A program made the translations under genes and the position numbers. The notes below the pieces were generated by a model that was given only the letters and a program-made list of their open reading frames with translations, ran no database searches and was not told the origin of the DNA. Positions 1-10,826 of a stretch of DNA of 64,000 nucleotides are shown here, piece by piece (positions within the stretch are counted from its first letter, which is position 1; each line of letters opens with the position of its first letter). The stretch covers positions 1,054,001 through 1,118,000 of the forward strand of contig JAPFFF010000005.1 of assembly GCA_039105265.1 (NCBI GenBank), given 5' to 3'. This stretch comes from Tritrichomonas musculus (lineage: Eukaryota > Parabasalia > Tritrichomonadida > Tritrichomonadidae).

Positions 1-171
1 GATACAGTTTTGAAATTTCTTGATTAACATCAATGATTTCATTTTCGGTATATGATGCTTAATCTATTTGGTTTTTTATTGACTATTAAAAAAATTTATT
101 CAATAATTGAAGTGAAAAAACTTGGCAATTGAATTTTGGTTTTTGGTTTTATTTTTGGCCGTTTAAGTCAA

Positions 172-2397
172 ATGTCGCGCTCTGTAAAATCTAGAAGATC
201 ACTTGGAGCGCCATCTGTTAGGTCAACAAAAACAACTCTTCCTCCTCGTTTTTCATCAGGCATGTCAATTGTTTCACATACAACAGAGAGAAAATCTCAA
301 TTATCTTTAATTCAAAGATCAGTTCCTTCTGCATTTCATGCGAAAACAATTCCACCAAAAGAAAAAGCTATCCGAATTTTGGAAAATTTAGGAAAACGAA
401 TAACAAAACTAAATTTATCATCAGATCAACAATTAAATTTTTGCATATCGTTAAAACAACTTCAAAACTTAATTGATGATCCAAGAGAATCTGGTTTTTG
501 GAGTGATTGGAGTACTATAAAACAAAGTATAATTTCAGCTGTTACCGATCAATCTTTAAAAGACCCAGATTTTCCGAACTTGAAAACTTTTTGCGATGCC
601 TCATTTGATCAATTTTCACTTGGACTTGGTGACATTTCAGAGAAGTTACCATCTCAATTCGAAACATCAAAAAAATCAACAGAAGTTCAACAAAGATTTA
701 CTGATTTAACGGAATCTTTTAAAATTCTTAGAAGCAAATTTGATGCATTGAATGAAGAAAGTAGCCCTCTTCAATTTAAATCAGTTATATCATCAATCCA
801 ATCTTTTCGACAAGTCTTAGTCAACGACTATAAAACCGTATTTTCATCGCTTCGCAACCCAGAAGTAAAGAAAAGAATTAATGAAACAATGCGAAATCCT
901 CTTTTATCAATACAACAACAAAATATTATAGTTCGCAATCTATCTTCTTATCTCGAACATATCCAATTTAGATTATCAGAGTTTGTTGATCCAAAAAGCG
1001 CTGTAACATCAATAAAAGACCTACTTCAAGCAGTGGAAATGAATTTAAGAAAGTGTGTCACAGATTTTCCTGAGGAAAAAAGAAAGCAAAATTATCGTGA
1101 ACGAAATGCCTTAGAAGAAAAGCAGTTATCATATAATCAGCTTGGGGCCAAGCTGTCTGAGCTCAAGAGGCAAAAAGATAAATTGACCAATGATATTACA
1201 ATTTTAAACTCCAAAGAATCATCAATTAAAGAAAAGATTAATGAAGAAAAAGAAAATTGGTTAGCTGAAAAGAAGGAATTCAATAAAATATTGAAAAATC
1301 CAGATTATCAAAGTTTAATTCAGAAAACCTCAGAAAATCTTGAAAAGCTCAAAAAACAAAATGCTCAAATACAAGATGAAATAAGCTCAAGAGATTCAAG
1401 TGATGATATAAATGATATCAGGGATAAAGCTGAAAAGATTAATCGACATCTTGAAATATCAGAAAACCAACTTTTTGATTTAAGATCTAAAAATTTTACT
1501 CTTATTGAATTACTAAGTGATGATCAAGAAGCCTTTAAAGACAACATTCCTAAATTTTTGGATAAATGGAACTCAAAGATTCAACTTGATGTAGAGACCG
1601 AACTCGATTTTCAAATGAAACAAATGAATGAAAAGCGATCATTGATCCAATTAGCAAATGAAAAAGTTACAACTAAAGACTTTACAAGCCAAATTTATAA
1701 GAATAAAGAAAAATTTGAAATAATTAAAAAGAAATTAAAGAATATTGTGTCTCTTCAGAGAAAAATTTTTAAGCGAAAAATAAGGAAACTTGTTGATGCT
1801 GCTTCGAAAGAGGAATACCAAAAAATTGAAAGCAAACTCAATCTTATTGACGGAATTAAAGAGGAGAAATTATCTGAATTAGATCAAATGAAAGCACAGG
1901 CCGAGCTTTTAGAATCAGAATTTAATCTAAGTGTTCTCCGCAACTCGCAACCTCAAGGCTCAAATGCAAGATCTTCCGAAGAACAACAGATTATTGAACA
2001 GAAAGACCTTAACCAAAGGATAATTCAAAATGGAAATGAGATAAGACTTTATTTATTAAAGATACAAGCAAAGAACAATGCAATGAATTATGCCATTAAA
2101 AGCAAAGGCTTGGGCAATGGTAAAATTTCTCCTTTAAAAATAGAAAAGACAAAGAAAGAAAAATCAATTCTAAAATACAAGCAAGAATTACAATTACAAG
2201 AGAATGAAATATATGAGATAGAGCAGATGCTAAATATCAAAAGAGATGAAGATGCAGTCGTTGAAGCTATTTTTGCAGCAATTTTAGAAAAAGTTAAAAG
2301 GCTTGAAGAAAACGTTGATGGCGATTTAGATGAAAAAATCAACGAGATGATGCAAAATATTGCACTTATTAACAGACAAAAGCGGAACCAATCTTGA
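172..2397 (+). CDS. Coiled-coil protein, function unknown
   Basis: A 741-residue protein. I start it at the ATG at 172 because the open frame upstream begins only with TTG, and a TCA-type initiator (GTCAAATG) overlaps this ATG. The first ~60 residues are basic and rich in Ser, Arg and Thr, like an unfolded tail. Residues ~80-330 look helical. From ~330 to the end the chain is almost entirely charged heptad-like coiled coil (many K, E, L, Q), broken by a short Ser/Asn/Gln stretch near residue 605. There is no signal peptide, membrane segment or enzyme motif. Long coiled-coil proteins of this kind are common in trichomonads and often belong to the cytoskeleton or basal-body apparatus, but nothing in the sequence fixes the role. 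Confidence 0.85.
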   Translation: MSRSVKSRRSLGAPSVRSTKTTLPPRFSSGMSIVSHTTERKSQLSLIQRSVPSAFHAKTIPPKEKAIRILENLGKRITKLNLSSDQQLNFCISLKQLQNLIDDPRESGFWSDWSTIKQSIISAVTDQSLKDPDFPNLKTFCDASFDQFSLGLGDISEKLPSQFETSKKSTEVQQRFTDLTESFKILRSKFDALNEESSPLQFKSVISSIQSFRQVLVNDYKTVFSSLRNPEVKKRINETMRNPLLSIQQQNIIVRNLSSYLEHIQFRLSEFVDPKSAVTSIKDLLQAVEMNLRKCVTDFPEEKRKQNYRERNALEEKQLSYNQLGAKLSELKRQKDKLTNDITILNSKESSIKEKINEEKENWLAEKKEFNKILKNPDYQSLIQKTSENLEKLKKQNAQIQDEISSRDSSDDINDIRDKAEKINRHLEISENQLFDLRSKNFTLIELLSDDQEAFKDNIPKFLDKWNSKIQLDVETELDFQMKQMNEKRSLIQLANEKVTTKDFTSQIYKNKEKFEIIKKKLKNIVSLQRKIFKRKIRKLVDAASKEEYQKIESKLNLIDGIKEEKLSELDQMKAQAELLESEFNLSVLRNSQPQGSNARSSEEQQIIEQKDLNQRIIQNGNEIRLYLLKIQAKNNAMNYAIKSKGLGNGKISPLKIEKTKKEKSILKYKQELQLQENEIYEIEQMLNIKRDEDAVVEAIFAAILEKVKRLEENVDGDLDEKINEMMQNIALINRQKRNQS

Positions 2398-2857
2398 AAT
2401 AACATAGGTTTAAATATTACTTAGTTTTTTTTATCAATTGGTATTTTTATAAACTTGTCATTAACATATTAATGTTATGTACAATTTGTGAATTTACAAG
2501 CTAATATTTCCCTTATATGCTTTATTAAATATAGAACGTGTATCTTTTATTTATTATAATTAGGGTTGTAACTTTTAATCTATTAATAATATTTTTGATT
2601 AATAAAAATAAACTCAAAATCAGGTTTTGATATTAATAAGTTCTTTTTTGGATACACCATGATAGCTTTTTTGTTGTTGTTGGCTTCTCGTAATTAAAAA
2701 AATTTGATATTGATTAACCAATATTTCGCTTAATTTTAGAAAAAGAGATGAATTAATTCAAAAACAATGATTGATAGGTAAATAATATTGGTTAAAGTAA
2801 AACTAAAAAAAGTAAAAAAATGCACACATTTATATAATACTTAAAATTAACATAATA
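2398..2857. other. Intergenic spacer between convergent genes
   Basis: AT-rich spacer between the 3' ends of two convergent genes. It probably holds both polyadenylation regions. I see no gene or clear repeat in it. Confidence 0.6.
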
Positions 2858-5800
2858 TTACAGAGAATCGCCGATATCAATTTCCATATCAAAGTCGCTT
2901 GATAACTCAATATCATTATTATTTTCTTGTTTCTGCTCTTTTTGATCATCATTTTCTGATAAAACATCATCACCATCAAGATCAACATCAATAACATCAG
3001 ATTCTTTCTCTTTCTCACTTGCATTTTCATCTTTATCATCATCCTTAAAATCATCAATATTAATATCATTGTCAGATTCAATAAAGAAATCATCAGCAAT
3101 ATTATCAATGCCTTGATTATGCCTTGAACTATTATTTGCCGATACATTATTAGTATTCAAATTTGAGTTTGAATTTGAATTTATTTTATTATTATCATCT
3201 GATTCAATTTCAAAGTCTGCTTCAATACTTATTTCTATTTCTTTTTCTGATGAATTATTTAATACTTTTGATTCTGGCTTTTGTATCATTTTTATATCAA
3301 GTTTTGGTCTTTCTTCAATTCCACTGCTTGACAATTCGTCGACATTAACAATATAATCAACTTTGAATGGAAAACCATTTTTATTTTTTTCATCATTATC
3401 AGAATTAATTGAAATATCTTGAATATTAATATCATCCGAGTCACTTTTCTTCGGTTCTTCTTTTTCAGAAGGAATTGAAATATCATCAATATTAATATCT
3501 TCTACATCACTTTTCTTTTGTTCTTCTTTTTCTGATGGAATTGAAATGTCATCAATATTAATATCTTCTACATCACTTTTCTTTTCGTCATCAGAAATGT
3601 GAAAATCATCAATTTCAATGTCAACATTAGAGCTATCCTCTTGCGTATTTGTCTTTTGCTTTTCTTCGTTGTCACTGATTGATATATCTTTGATGTCATC
3701 AATGAAATCATCATCTGATTTGTTTTCATTTGTTTCTGTTTTAGTTGTTTCTGTTTCTTTTGATATTTCAAGAGCTTCTTCAAGTGTTGTTGGCGGAAGA
3801 AGTTTGTAATCAAGTGTTGGCTTCTCTTCAAGATTGTCACTTGAAAGTTCATCAACTCCAATTTCAAAATCAACTTTGAATGGAAATGAACTTTTAGTTC
3901 CTGAAGTTTTAACTTCATCATCATCATCATTGAAATCATCAACAAAAACATCCACATCCATGTCACTGTTACTTTTATTTACTTTGTTTGCTTCTTGCTT
4001 TTTCTGTTCTTCATCATCATCAATAAATTCATCAATATCTATGCTGCTATTATTACTTTTATTTTCTTTGCTAGTTTCTTGCTTTTTCTGTTCTTCGTCA
4101 TCATCAATAAATTCATCAATATCTAAGCCACTGTCATTATTTTGATTTTCTTTGCTTGTTGCTTCTTGTTTGTTTGGTTCTTCATCATTTTCAATGAATT
4201 CATCAATATCTAAGCCACTATCAGCGCCTTGATTATCTTTGCTCGTATCTTGCTTTTTATTTGGCTCATCATCCTCATTAAAATCATCAATAAGAATATC
4301 GACATCTGATTCACTTTTTTCTTTTTCTGTTTCTTTCTTTTCTTCTTCGTTTGGCGATTCATTGAAATCATCAATATCAATATCCATGTCAGAAAGAGTC
4401 TCTGTTTTCTCGTTTGATTTGTCCTTTTCCTTGCTTTTGTCTTTGTTATCATCACTTTCTTGGGCAAATTCATCATCAATGAAATCATCATCTGATTTGT
4501 TTTCATTTGTTTCTGTTTCTTTTGATATTTCAAGAGCTTCTTCAAGTGTTGTTGGCGGAAGAAGTTTGTAATCAAGTGTTGGTTTCTCTTCAAGATTGTC
4601 ACTTGAAAGTTCATCAACTCCAATTTCAAAATCAACTTTGAATGGAAATGCACCTTTATTGCCTGGTTTGGTTTCTTCATTGAAATCATCAACAAATTCA
4701 TCAAGTGCTATATCACTGTTATCACTTTTCTTTTCATCGCTTTCTTCTTGCTTATTCATTCCTTCTTCATCTTCTATAAACTCATCAATATCTAAGCTAC
4801 TGTTTTCTTTTTCTTTTTCACTTTCTTTGCTTGCTTCTTGTTTATTCTTTTCTTCTTCATCTTCTATAAATTCATCAATATCTAAGCTACTGTTTTCTTT
4901 TTCAATTTCTTTGTTTGATTCTTGCTTGTTTAATTCTATATCATCTTCAACGAATTGTTCAATATCAAGACTGCTGCCATCATCATTTTTGTTGTCTTTT
5001 TCTTGCTCATCTTGTTTTTCTTCCTCATCAGACTTATCAACATTTGCATTTTTAATTGGTTCATGTTGAATATGCTCAAAGTCTGAACTATGATCATTGA
5101 TAAGGTCTGCAATTATGTCACTTGAATTATTCATAATATCATTGATTTCATTAGACTCTTTCAAATCGTTATTTTTATTATCAACAACCTCATTTGATTT
5201 GGAGTCTATTAAAGAATCAATATTGGATAAAAGGATTTTTTCAGAATCACCATCATCTTTACTTTTAGATACAGAATTTGATAGATTTTGAGATAAATCA
5301 ATCTTATTTTCATCCATTTCTTCTTCCTCTTCTTCTTCTATAATTAAGTTATCATCAACTTCAACTGATATGATATTATTGCTTTGTGTTTTCTTTTCTT
5401 CGCTTAAACCGAATGATAATTCTTCACTAATATTATTCTCAATCTTCTTTGCTAATTCTTTGTTTACCTTGATATCTGAATATTCATCTTCAATGATATT
5501 ATTTTCATTTGACTTCGAATTTTCTTTAAATTCATCACTTAAATATTTGTTTATATCGAAATCTTCTTCCTCTTCTTCAAAATCAGATTCTCTGTGAATT
5601 GACGTTATCGTAGTTTTTGTTGTTTTGCTATATAAATATTGCTTCTTTTGAGGTGGCTTAATCACACTTGGAGTGCTTGTAATAATTGATGATTGCTCTG
5701 ATGAAAAACGATTCATTCTATTTGCAATTTCACTTGAAAATTCATCATTTACAATTTTTTCAATTTGCTCACTAGAGAAAACATCGTCAGAATTAAATCT

Positions 5801-7855
5801 TTCGTTTAATATATTATCTTGGGTCTTCTTAATTGATAAATCTTCTTTTTCACATTCTTTCTTTTCATCATTAATATTTTGATTTTGAATTATCGTTGTT
5901 TTAATGATTTTTTCTTGCTTTCTAGTAGTAGTAAACTCTTTTTCTTCTTCTTCATTTATGTTTACATCTTCACTTGATGTGAAAAGATAATTTTCTAATT
6001 TAATCTTATCTAATCTGGCTTGAATTTCTTGTTTTTCTTTATTTCTTTGTTCTGAATCCTTAACTTTTTGAATATTGGTTATAACTTTGGCAACTTTCTG
6101 GTTTGATTCTACTTTATTTAAGCGGTTCTTTGGGATTAATGATTCAGGAGGAATAAGATTAATGTCTTCATCAGATGAATGGGGAAGTAAATCAGTTGTT
6201 TCTTTCTTTTTTCTATTCTTCTTGATTCCTAAATCATTAACATCAAATGAATTTATTTCGGCAGCGTGCTTTTCTTCTGAAAATGACATATTAAGGATGT
6301 CAGAACTGACATCTTCGCTTTTTTGATTTTGATTTTGAACTTTTTGAATATTAGATAAGCTTTCTGAATCATTATTTCCAATTGAATTTGATGATGATAA
6401 AGAATTTGATTCATTATTAAAGTAATTCATTTGTATTTGATGCTTTTGTTGCTCCTCTATTTGATCAATGATTTGATTATATTGATTTCTTCTTGGAATT
6501 GTTGGTTTAGACAAAATTCTATCGTTTTCATCAAACATTTCAAGGTCAGATTTAGGAATATAACCATAATGAGAATTGACATTTGCTTTTATTTGCTTTT
6601 TCCTTTCTTCTTCGAACTTTTGTAGTAATTTTTGTTGACGTATTTTTTGGATGTAATTATTGGCTTCAATTTCATCATAGTCCTCTTCATCTCCATTATC
6701 ATCTTCATAATATCTCTTTTTTTTGGAAATCATTTTTTTAGTTGTTTCAGTTGCTTTATTTCGTTTTTCAGGTACATCTACATTTGTTTTGGATGGCTTC
6801 CTTCTAGTCCTTTTAACTGTTTTTGTTACATGAGTTGTTTTTGACATAATAGGTGATGGAACTCTTACATGCTGCTTTTTCGCTTCAAGAAGTCGAGTAA
6901 TTTCAGATTCAAGAACATTTGTAGGTTCTCTCTTAATTTTGGTTTTACATTTATCTGTTTCTATAATATATTGGGTTTGGTATCCTTTATTTCTTAATCT
7001 GGATGATGCAGATCTCTTCCTTTTTGTTGAAGAATTTTTATAATTATCTGTTTGCTTTAGCGAATCATTTCTTTTTGAAGATGATTTGCGTTTATAATTT
7101 ACTTTTTCGTTATAATCATACTCATAAAAATCATCAGTTATACGCTTATTTCTTGTTTGATCTATTTCCCTTCTAGATTTTTGCTTAATATTGTCGTAAT
7201 AATGATCATTTCGAGATGTTCTCCTATTTAATGAATCGTCCATACGTTGACGAGCAGCCCTTAAACGTTGACGCAACCATATTCCAAAGAAGTGGCGTTT
7301 AATTCGATCTTGGTGGATTGTTGAAATCCTTTTTTCAGAATCTTTCGAATAAGTTCTGCCAAGACGTCTATTAAGACTATTGTATACAGCATCAGCTCTT
7401 GTTTGAACTTCTACATTCTTCATTCTACGATGGCTTGAAGGTGATTGAGTACGTGGTTGAGAAGAGTGTTTTGAACGCGTTTGACTTCTTGATCGACTAT
7501 TTTTACATTCTGTAATCGTTTGAATTGCAGTTTTCTCCTTGGATAATATTTTTTGGGCAGATGATTTACGTAATTCTGGCGATTTCTTTTTTCGAATTGG
7601 AGCTGTCTTGTGAGGAAAATCGTATTTTTCATCTTTTCTCGATCTAGATACCGAATTTCTACTGGATTTTTTTATAGACTTAATTTGCTCTTGTGGAATG
7701 GGTGGGCTAAGACGATTAATCGTTTGAATTGTATTATTTGGATTGATTGCTCGTTTAGATGTCATTTTACAAACTTGTTTTTCTAGATTTACTTCTTCTG
7801 TCATGATTTTTCGTAATCGTTGAAGCCTTTCAATAACATCTACTGTTTTATTCAT
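2858..7855 (-). CDS. Large acidic, repeat-containing protein
   Basis: A 1665-residue unrecognised protein with two halves. The N-terminal ~480 residues are strongly basic (Arg, Lys, Ser) and carry one segment near residue 190, HFFGIWLRQRLRAARQR, that resembles a single Sfi1- or IQ-like helical motif of centrin/calmodulin-binding proteins; this is only a resemblance. The remainder is very acidic and Ser/Asn-rich, largely disordered by composition. Its C-terminal third has repeated units: several short copies of a S-L/G-D-I-D-E-F-I-E/D-D block, and a longer module beginning FPFKVDFEIGVDELSS that occurs twice almost unchanged and once in degenerate form. The basic-then-acidic polarity and the possible centrin-binding motif would suit a cytoskeletal scaffold, but that is inference. 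The many open frames on the opposite strand come from its simple composition. Confidence 0.85.
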   Translation of the reverse strand: MNKTVDVIERLQRLRKIMTEEVNLEKQVCKMTSKRAINPNNTIQTINRLSPPIPQEQIKSIKKSSRNSVSRSRKDEKYDFPHKTAPIRKKKSPELRKSSAQKILSKEKTAIQTITECKNSRSRSQTRSKHSSQPRTQSPSSHRRMKNVEVQTRADAVYNSLNRRLGRTYSKDSEKRISTIHQDRIKRHFFGIWLRQRLRAARQRMDDSLNRRTSRNDHYYDNIKQKSRREIDQTRNKRITDDFYEYDYNEKVNYKRKSSSKRNDSLKQTDNYKNSSTKRKRSASSRLRNKGYQTQYIIETDKCKTKIKREPTNVLESEITRLLEAKKQHVRVPSPIMSKTTHVTKTVKRTRRKPSKTNVDVPEKRNKATETTKKMISKKKRYYEDDNGDEEDYDEIEANNYIQKIRQQKLLQKFEEERKKQIKANVNSHYGYIPKSDLEMFDENDRILSKPTIPRRNQYNQIIDQIEEQQKHQIQMNYFNNESNSLSSSNSIGNNDSESLSNIQKVQNQNQKSEDVSSDILNMSFSEEKHAAEINSFDVNDLGIKKNRKKKETTDLLPHSSDEDINLIPPESLIPKNRLNKVESNQKVAKVITNIQKVKDSEQRNKEKQEIQARLDKIKLENYLFTSSEDVNINEEEEKEFTTTRKQEKIIKTTIIQNQNINDEKKECEKEDLSIKKTQDNILNERFNSDDVFSSEQIEKIVNDEFSSEIANRMNRFSSEQSSIITSTPSVIKPPQKKQYLYSKTTKTTITSIHRESDFEEEEEDFDINKYLSDEFKENSKSNENNIIEDEYSDIKVNKELAKKIENNISEELSFGLSEEKKTQSNNIISVEVDDNLIIEEEEEEEMDENKIDLSQNLSNSVSKSKDDGDSEKILLSNIDSLIDSKSNEVVDNKNNDLKESNEINDIMNNSSDIIADLINDHSSDFEHIQHEPIKNANVDKSDEEEKQDEQEKDNKNDDGSSLDIEQFVEDDIELNKQESNKEIEKENSSLDIDEFIEDEEEKNKQEASKESEKEKENSSLDIDEFIEDEEGMNKQEESDEKKSDNSDIALDEFVDDFNEETKPGNKGAFPFKVDFEIGVDELSSDNLEEKPTLDYKLLPPTTLEEALEISKETETNENKSDDDFIDDEFAQESDDNKDKSKEKDKSNEKTETLSDMDIDIDDFNESPNEEEKKETEKEKSESDVDILIDDFNEDDEPNKKQDTSKDNQGADSGLDIDEFIENDEEPNKQEATSKENQNNDSGLDIDEFIDDDEEQKKQETSKENKSNNSSIDIDEFIDDDEEQKKQEANKVNKSNSDMDVDVFVDDFNDDDDEVKTSGTKSSFPFKVDFEIGVDELSSDNLEEKPTLDYKLLPPTTLEEALEISKETETTKTETNENKSDDDFIDDIKDISISDNEEKQKTNTQEDSSNVDIEIDDFHISDDEKKSDVEDINIDDISIPSEKEEQKKSDVEDINIDDISIPSEKEEPKKSDSDDINIQDISINSDNDEKNKNGFPFKVDYIVNVDELSSSGIEERPKLDIKMIQKPESKVLNNSSEKEIEISIEADFEIESDDNNKINSNSNSNLNTNNVSANNSSRHNQGIDNIADDFFIESDNDINIDDFKDDDKDENASEKEKESDVIDVDLDGDDVLSENDDQKEQKQENNNDIELSSDFDMEIDIGDSL
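3746..4650. repeat. Near-identical 143-bp duplicated module in coding sequence
   Basis: Positions 3746-3888 and 4508-4650 match at 142 of 143 bases by eye, and the match continues in the flanking coding sequence towards ~3697 and ~4475. The module encodes the FPFKVDFEIGVDELSS unit and the adjoining LLPPTTLEEALEI segment of the acidic repeat protein. A third, diverged copy lies near 3290-3380. The DNA-level identity, including synonymous positions, points to recent duplication or gene conversion. Confidence 0.85.
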
Positions 7856-8128
7856 CTTTTTTTAATTTTAATAGAAAAACGTTTTTTTAATTTTAAACGT
7901 ATAATTGATTTTTTATGATCCATTTATTTTGTAATAATACTTTTAATAAAACAAATATTAAAATTTGATCATATATATGAAATTTCTTTTTGATCGTTCA
8001 TATTTAAATAACTGAAAAAGTTTTTTATTTCTCTCTTTTTTTGTAAAAAATGATTCAAAATTTTTATCATTTTGTATATCAACTCAATTTTTTTTTTCAA
8101 AAATAAAAAATTAAATTGAGAATTGTAA

Positions 8129-9232
8129 ATGTGGAAAAAGGCTGATGAAGGGATAAAGAAAATTACTGGAGGCAATCCAGATTCTGTAATGTCTCTTTCA
8201 TTTGCTTTTTTATTTAAACAAATTTTTAATTCTCTTTCAGCACCAGAAGAGCTCGATTTTGTTGATCACACTCCTGATGAAGTTCGAACCCTTTATTATT
8301 GCTGTTTTTTATCAAAAATGATTTATGTCGCACCAGAAGACCGCAAACCACCTAAATATTTATCAAATATAGTTTTTGAATCAAACGAATCGGATATGTA
8401 CATCATTCCATATAATATTGTTAATAGTGATAAACTGAACACAATCTTTGTCACGTTTCGTGGCTCTTATTGCTTTAAAGATTTTTTAACTGACATTAGA
8501 GCCGGAGTTCAACAATTTCCAGGTGGACAGATTCATAAAGGAGTATATTTGACAGCAAAAAATTTATATTCAAAAGTTATTCCTTTAATCCTCAAATTAT
8601 CCAATGAAAATAATCATAGACCTATTATTTTTACAGGACATTCACTTGGAGCTGGTGTATCAGCAGCAATTTGTGAACATTTTTATCAGGAACATCCAGA
8701 TTACGAATCAAGATGCGTCATATTTGCACCTATTTCATCCTTTTGTGAAAAATTATGGATACAAACAGCTCCACGATGCCGTAGCTATGTTACAGATGGA
8801 GACTTTGTTCCCTTTTTATCTTTTTATAATGTTAAAGAATTGCCTCCTGAAGTTATTCCAAGCGTTTTGAAAAAATATATAGATCAAGAGATTCAAAAAA
8901 GGATTGGATTAAATATTTATAGTCCAAAATTGGTACCTCCTGACGTAAATCCGTTTGAACAACCACCACCTCCAATTGACTCCATATATGATGATAGCAT
9001 TGATAAGTATATAGGGCCAGTTCCTCTATATCCTCCAGGAGATTGCTACATGATTTGTCTACTTGAAGAAAATACAAGCAATATAAAATTGAAAAAAGTG
9101 AAAGATTATCGCTACTTTGGAAGATTTAATAATAACTTGAATGAGTTTAGACACATGATGGGTTTTTATAAGGAGTGGGTAGAAAAGTATGTAGAAAATT
9201 ATTTTAAAGAACATCCAAGCGAAAAATTGTGA
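8129..9232 (+). CDS. Class 3 lipase, diacylglycerol lipase-like
   Basis: A 367-residue alpha/beta hydrolase of the lipase class 3 family. The oxyanion-side motif VTFRGS lies at residues ~108-113. The nucleophile elbow GHSLGAG puts the catalytic Ser at residue 172. Asp 225 in GDFVPFLS and His 342 in FRHMMGFY complete a plausible triad. The segment LYPPGDCYMI near 300 resembles the PPG motif of sn-1 diacylglycerol lipases, which makes that subgroup my preferred reading. There is no membrane segment, so it lacks the N-terminal four-helix domain of animal DAGL-alpha and is probably cytosolic or peripheral. Likely reaction: release of a fatty acid from diacylglycerol or another glycerolipid. The exact substrate cannot be told from sequence. 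Confidence 0.88.
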   Translation: MWKKADEGIKKITGGNPDSVMSLSFAFLFKQIFNSLSAPEELDFVDHTPDEVRTLYYCCFLSKMIYVAPEDRKPPKYLSNIVFESNESDMYIIPYNIVNSDKLNTIFVTFRGSYCFKDFLTDIRAGVQQFPGGQIHKGVYLTAKNLYSKVIPLILKLSNENNHRPIIFTGHSLGAGVSAAICEHFYQEHPDYESRCVIFAPISSFCEKLWIQTAPRCRSYVTDGDFVPFLSFYNVKELPPEVIPSVLKKYIDQEIQKRIGLNIYSPKLVPPDVNPFEQPPPPIDSIYDDSIDKYIGPVPLYPPGDCYMICLLEENTSNIKLKKVKDYRYFGRFNNNLNEFRHMMGFYKEWVEKYVENYFKEHPSEKL

Positions 9233-9554
9233 TTTAATAAATTGCTTTATTTACAAATATGCATTTGATTCTAGTTTTATTTTGTAAAAACAATGTTATA
9301 CGTGATTCCTTTCTTTTTAAATTTACAATCAACTTGAAAATGAAAGCATTAACCTATATGTTTATGATGAAGAACATTTATTGAGGAATTTCAAGAATAT
9401 ATATTTTAGATTAGATTTGAAGTTGATTTTTCAATATTAGATCATTAATTTTTCTATTTCCATTAATAGTAAAATATCTACAAATTATGAATGATCTTGA
9501 AATCTTTTTGAATAATTGTTGGTTTTTTTGAATGACATTAAAACAAACAATAAT
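9233..9554. other. Intergenic spacer
   Basis: A 322-bp AT-rich spacer between convergent genes. Nothing is seen beyond likely 3' processing sequence. Confidence 0.6.
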
Positions 9555-10826
9555 TCATTCATTGTCGTCATCATTGCTATTAGTATTATCGTTATATACA
9601 ATATCATCAAAATCATGATTATCGCTATTAGTAATATCATTATCGTTTAAATGGGAATTTGAATGACCATTATCAGTGAAACTGAGGCCACTAAGATCTA
9701 ATGTCGATTCAAAATCACTTTTTTGTTCATACTTTTTACCTGTTATTTCTTCTATTTTTGCTATTATTGAATCTATTTCATTTTGTATCATTTTTATTTT
9801 GGGCAAAAAACGGCTTTCTGCTCTTTCAAGAAGCTTTTTCCAAAATTCATGCGAAGCTTGAATTCGCGCATCTTGCCTTTTCATTTGATCTTTTTCTTTA
9901 TTTTCATAGTTCTTTAAGCTTTTTCTGTCAAATTCTCTTCTTTCCTGCATTTCAAGGTCATCATTTCTTTTCTTTAAGTCTGATGCTTCATCAAAAAGAG
10001 ACATTTTGGCTAAATTTGTTTCTTGTTGCCGAAGCTCTTTGAGTCGTTTACTAGGCTTGAATCCCAATCCCATCATGATGCTTGACTTTTCTTCAACTAA
10101 TTCATCAACTTCTTTTTCATTTTGCGCAAAAAGAGTATTCAATGATTCTTCACGATCAGTATTGATGCGATTTCGCTCTTCAGCCAAATTTTCTGTCAAA
10201 ATTTTAAGTTGATCGTATAATACTTGAAGCCTAGCTTCTTTTTCTGCTATAAATTCTTTCTGTTTAATTGGCGAAGATGCTTTTACTTTTTTCTTAAATT
10301 TGGAAAGTGATTGGATGTTTTTTTCCAATATTTTCGCTGACTGATAATCAGAATCTTCTATTGCTTTGGCTTTTCGCATTTTAAGAACCATTTCAAATTT
10401 TGGAATAGATGCTGGATCAATGAAATCAATTTCACATCCTTCCAATAGAGATTGAATTTTGGAGTTAATATCATTCATTTCGTCATCATTAATATCAATT
10501 TGATAATTTTGAAAAGCTGATACACTGCTAGTACTATTTAGATTAATACTTCCGCTACTACTAGATTTTACTGACATAGATTCTTTTGATGAATTCATAA
10601 GGTTATTAAGCTCTAAGATTAATGAATCACATTTCTGCATTCTACGCTTATTATTTTCAATCATAGAACGGTGGCGTGAAGCTTGAAGGCCTTGTAAACA
10701 AATTGAATATTCAAATGGCTCGATGCTTGAAATACTGCGTTCTCCTTTAAGAATTTGATTTGCTAAGTCAAGTGATCCAGAGGTAACTGATCGTGATGAT
10801 TTTTTTGGAGAATGTTTTGCACTCAT
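9555..10826 (-). CDS. Coiled-coil protein of a trichomonad-type family
   Basis: A 423-residue protein starting MSAKHSPKKS. The open frame extends 46 codons further upstream, but that extension is hydrophobic and AT-driven, and an initiator-like TCATC lies just 5' of the chosen ATG (complement of 10824-10826). The N-terminal 120 residues are Ser-rich. Residues ~125-375 form a coiled coil with a recurrent pattern: a helix containing DYQSAKILEKNIQSL, long Glu/Arg/Lys heptads, and RRDAR-like text ending in ASHEFWKKLLERAE. The C-terminal ~50 residues are Asn/Asp-rich. The protein at 30602-33376 ends with a similarly organised block, so the two may belong to one lineage-specific family. The function is unknown; a structural or cytoskeletal role is a guess. 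Confidence 0.8.
   Translation of the reverse strand: MSAKHSPKKSSRSVTSGSLDLANQILKGERSISSIEPFEYSICLQGLQASRHRSMIENNKRRMQKCDSLILELNNLMNSSKESMSVKSSSSGSINLNSTSSVSAFQNYQIDINDDEMNDINSKIQSLLEGCEIDFIDPASIPKFEMVLKMRKAKAIEDSDYQSAKILEKNIQSLSKFKKKVKASSPIKQKEFIAEKEARLQVLYDQLKILTENLAEERNRINTDREESLNTLFAQNEKEVDELVEEKSSIMMGLGFKPSKRLKELRQQETNLAKMSLFDEASDLKKRNDDLEMQERREFDRKSLKNYENKEKDQMKRQDARIQASHEFWKKLLERAESRFLPKIKMIQNEIDSIIAKIEEITGKKYEQKSDFESTLDLSGLSFTDNGHSNSHLNDNDITNSDNHDFDDIVYNDNTNSNDDDNE

Noticed and set aside
3618-5069. Several Ser-rich plus-strand frames opposite the acidic repeat protein
   Set aside because: They mirror GAT/GAA/TCA-rich codons of the real gene and have no independent signals.
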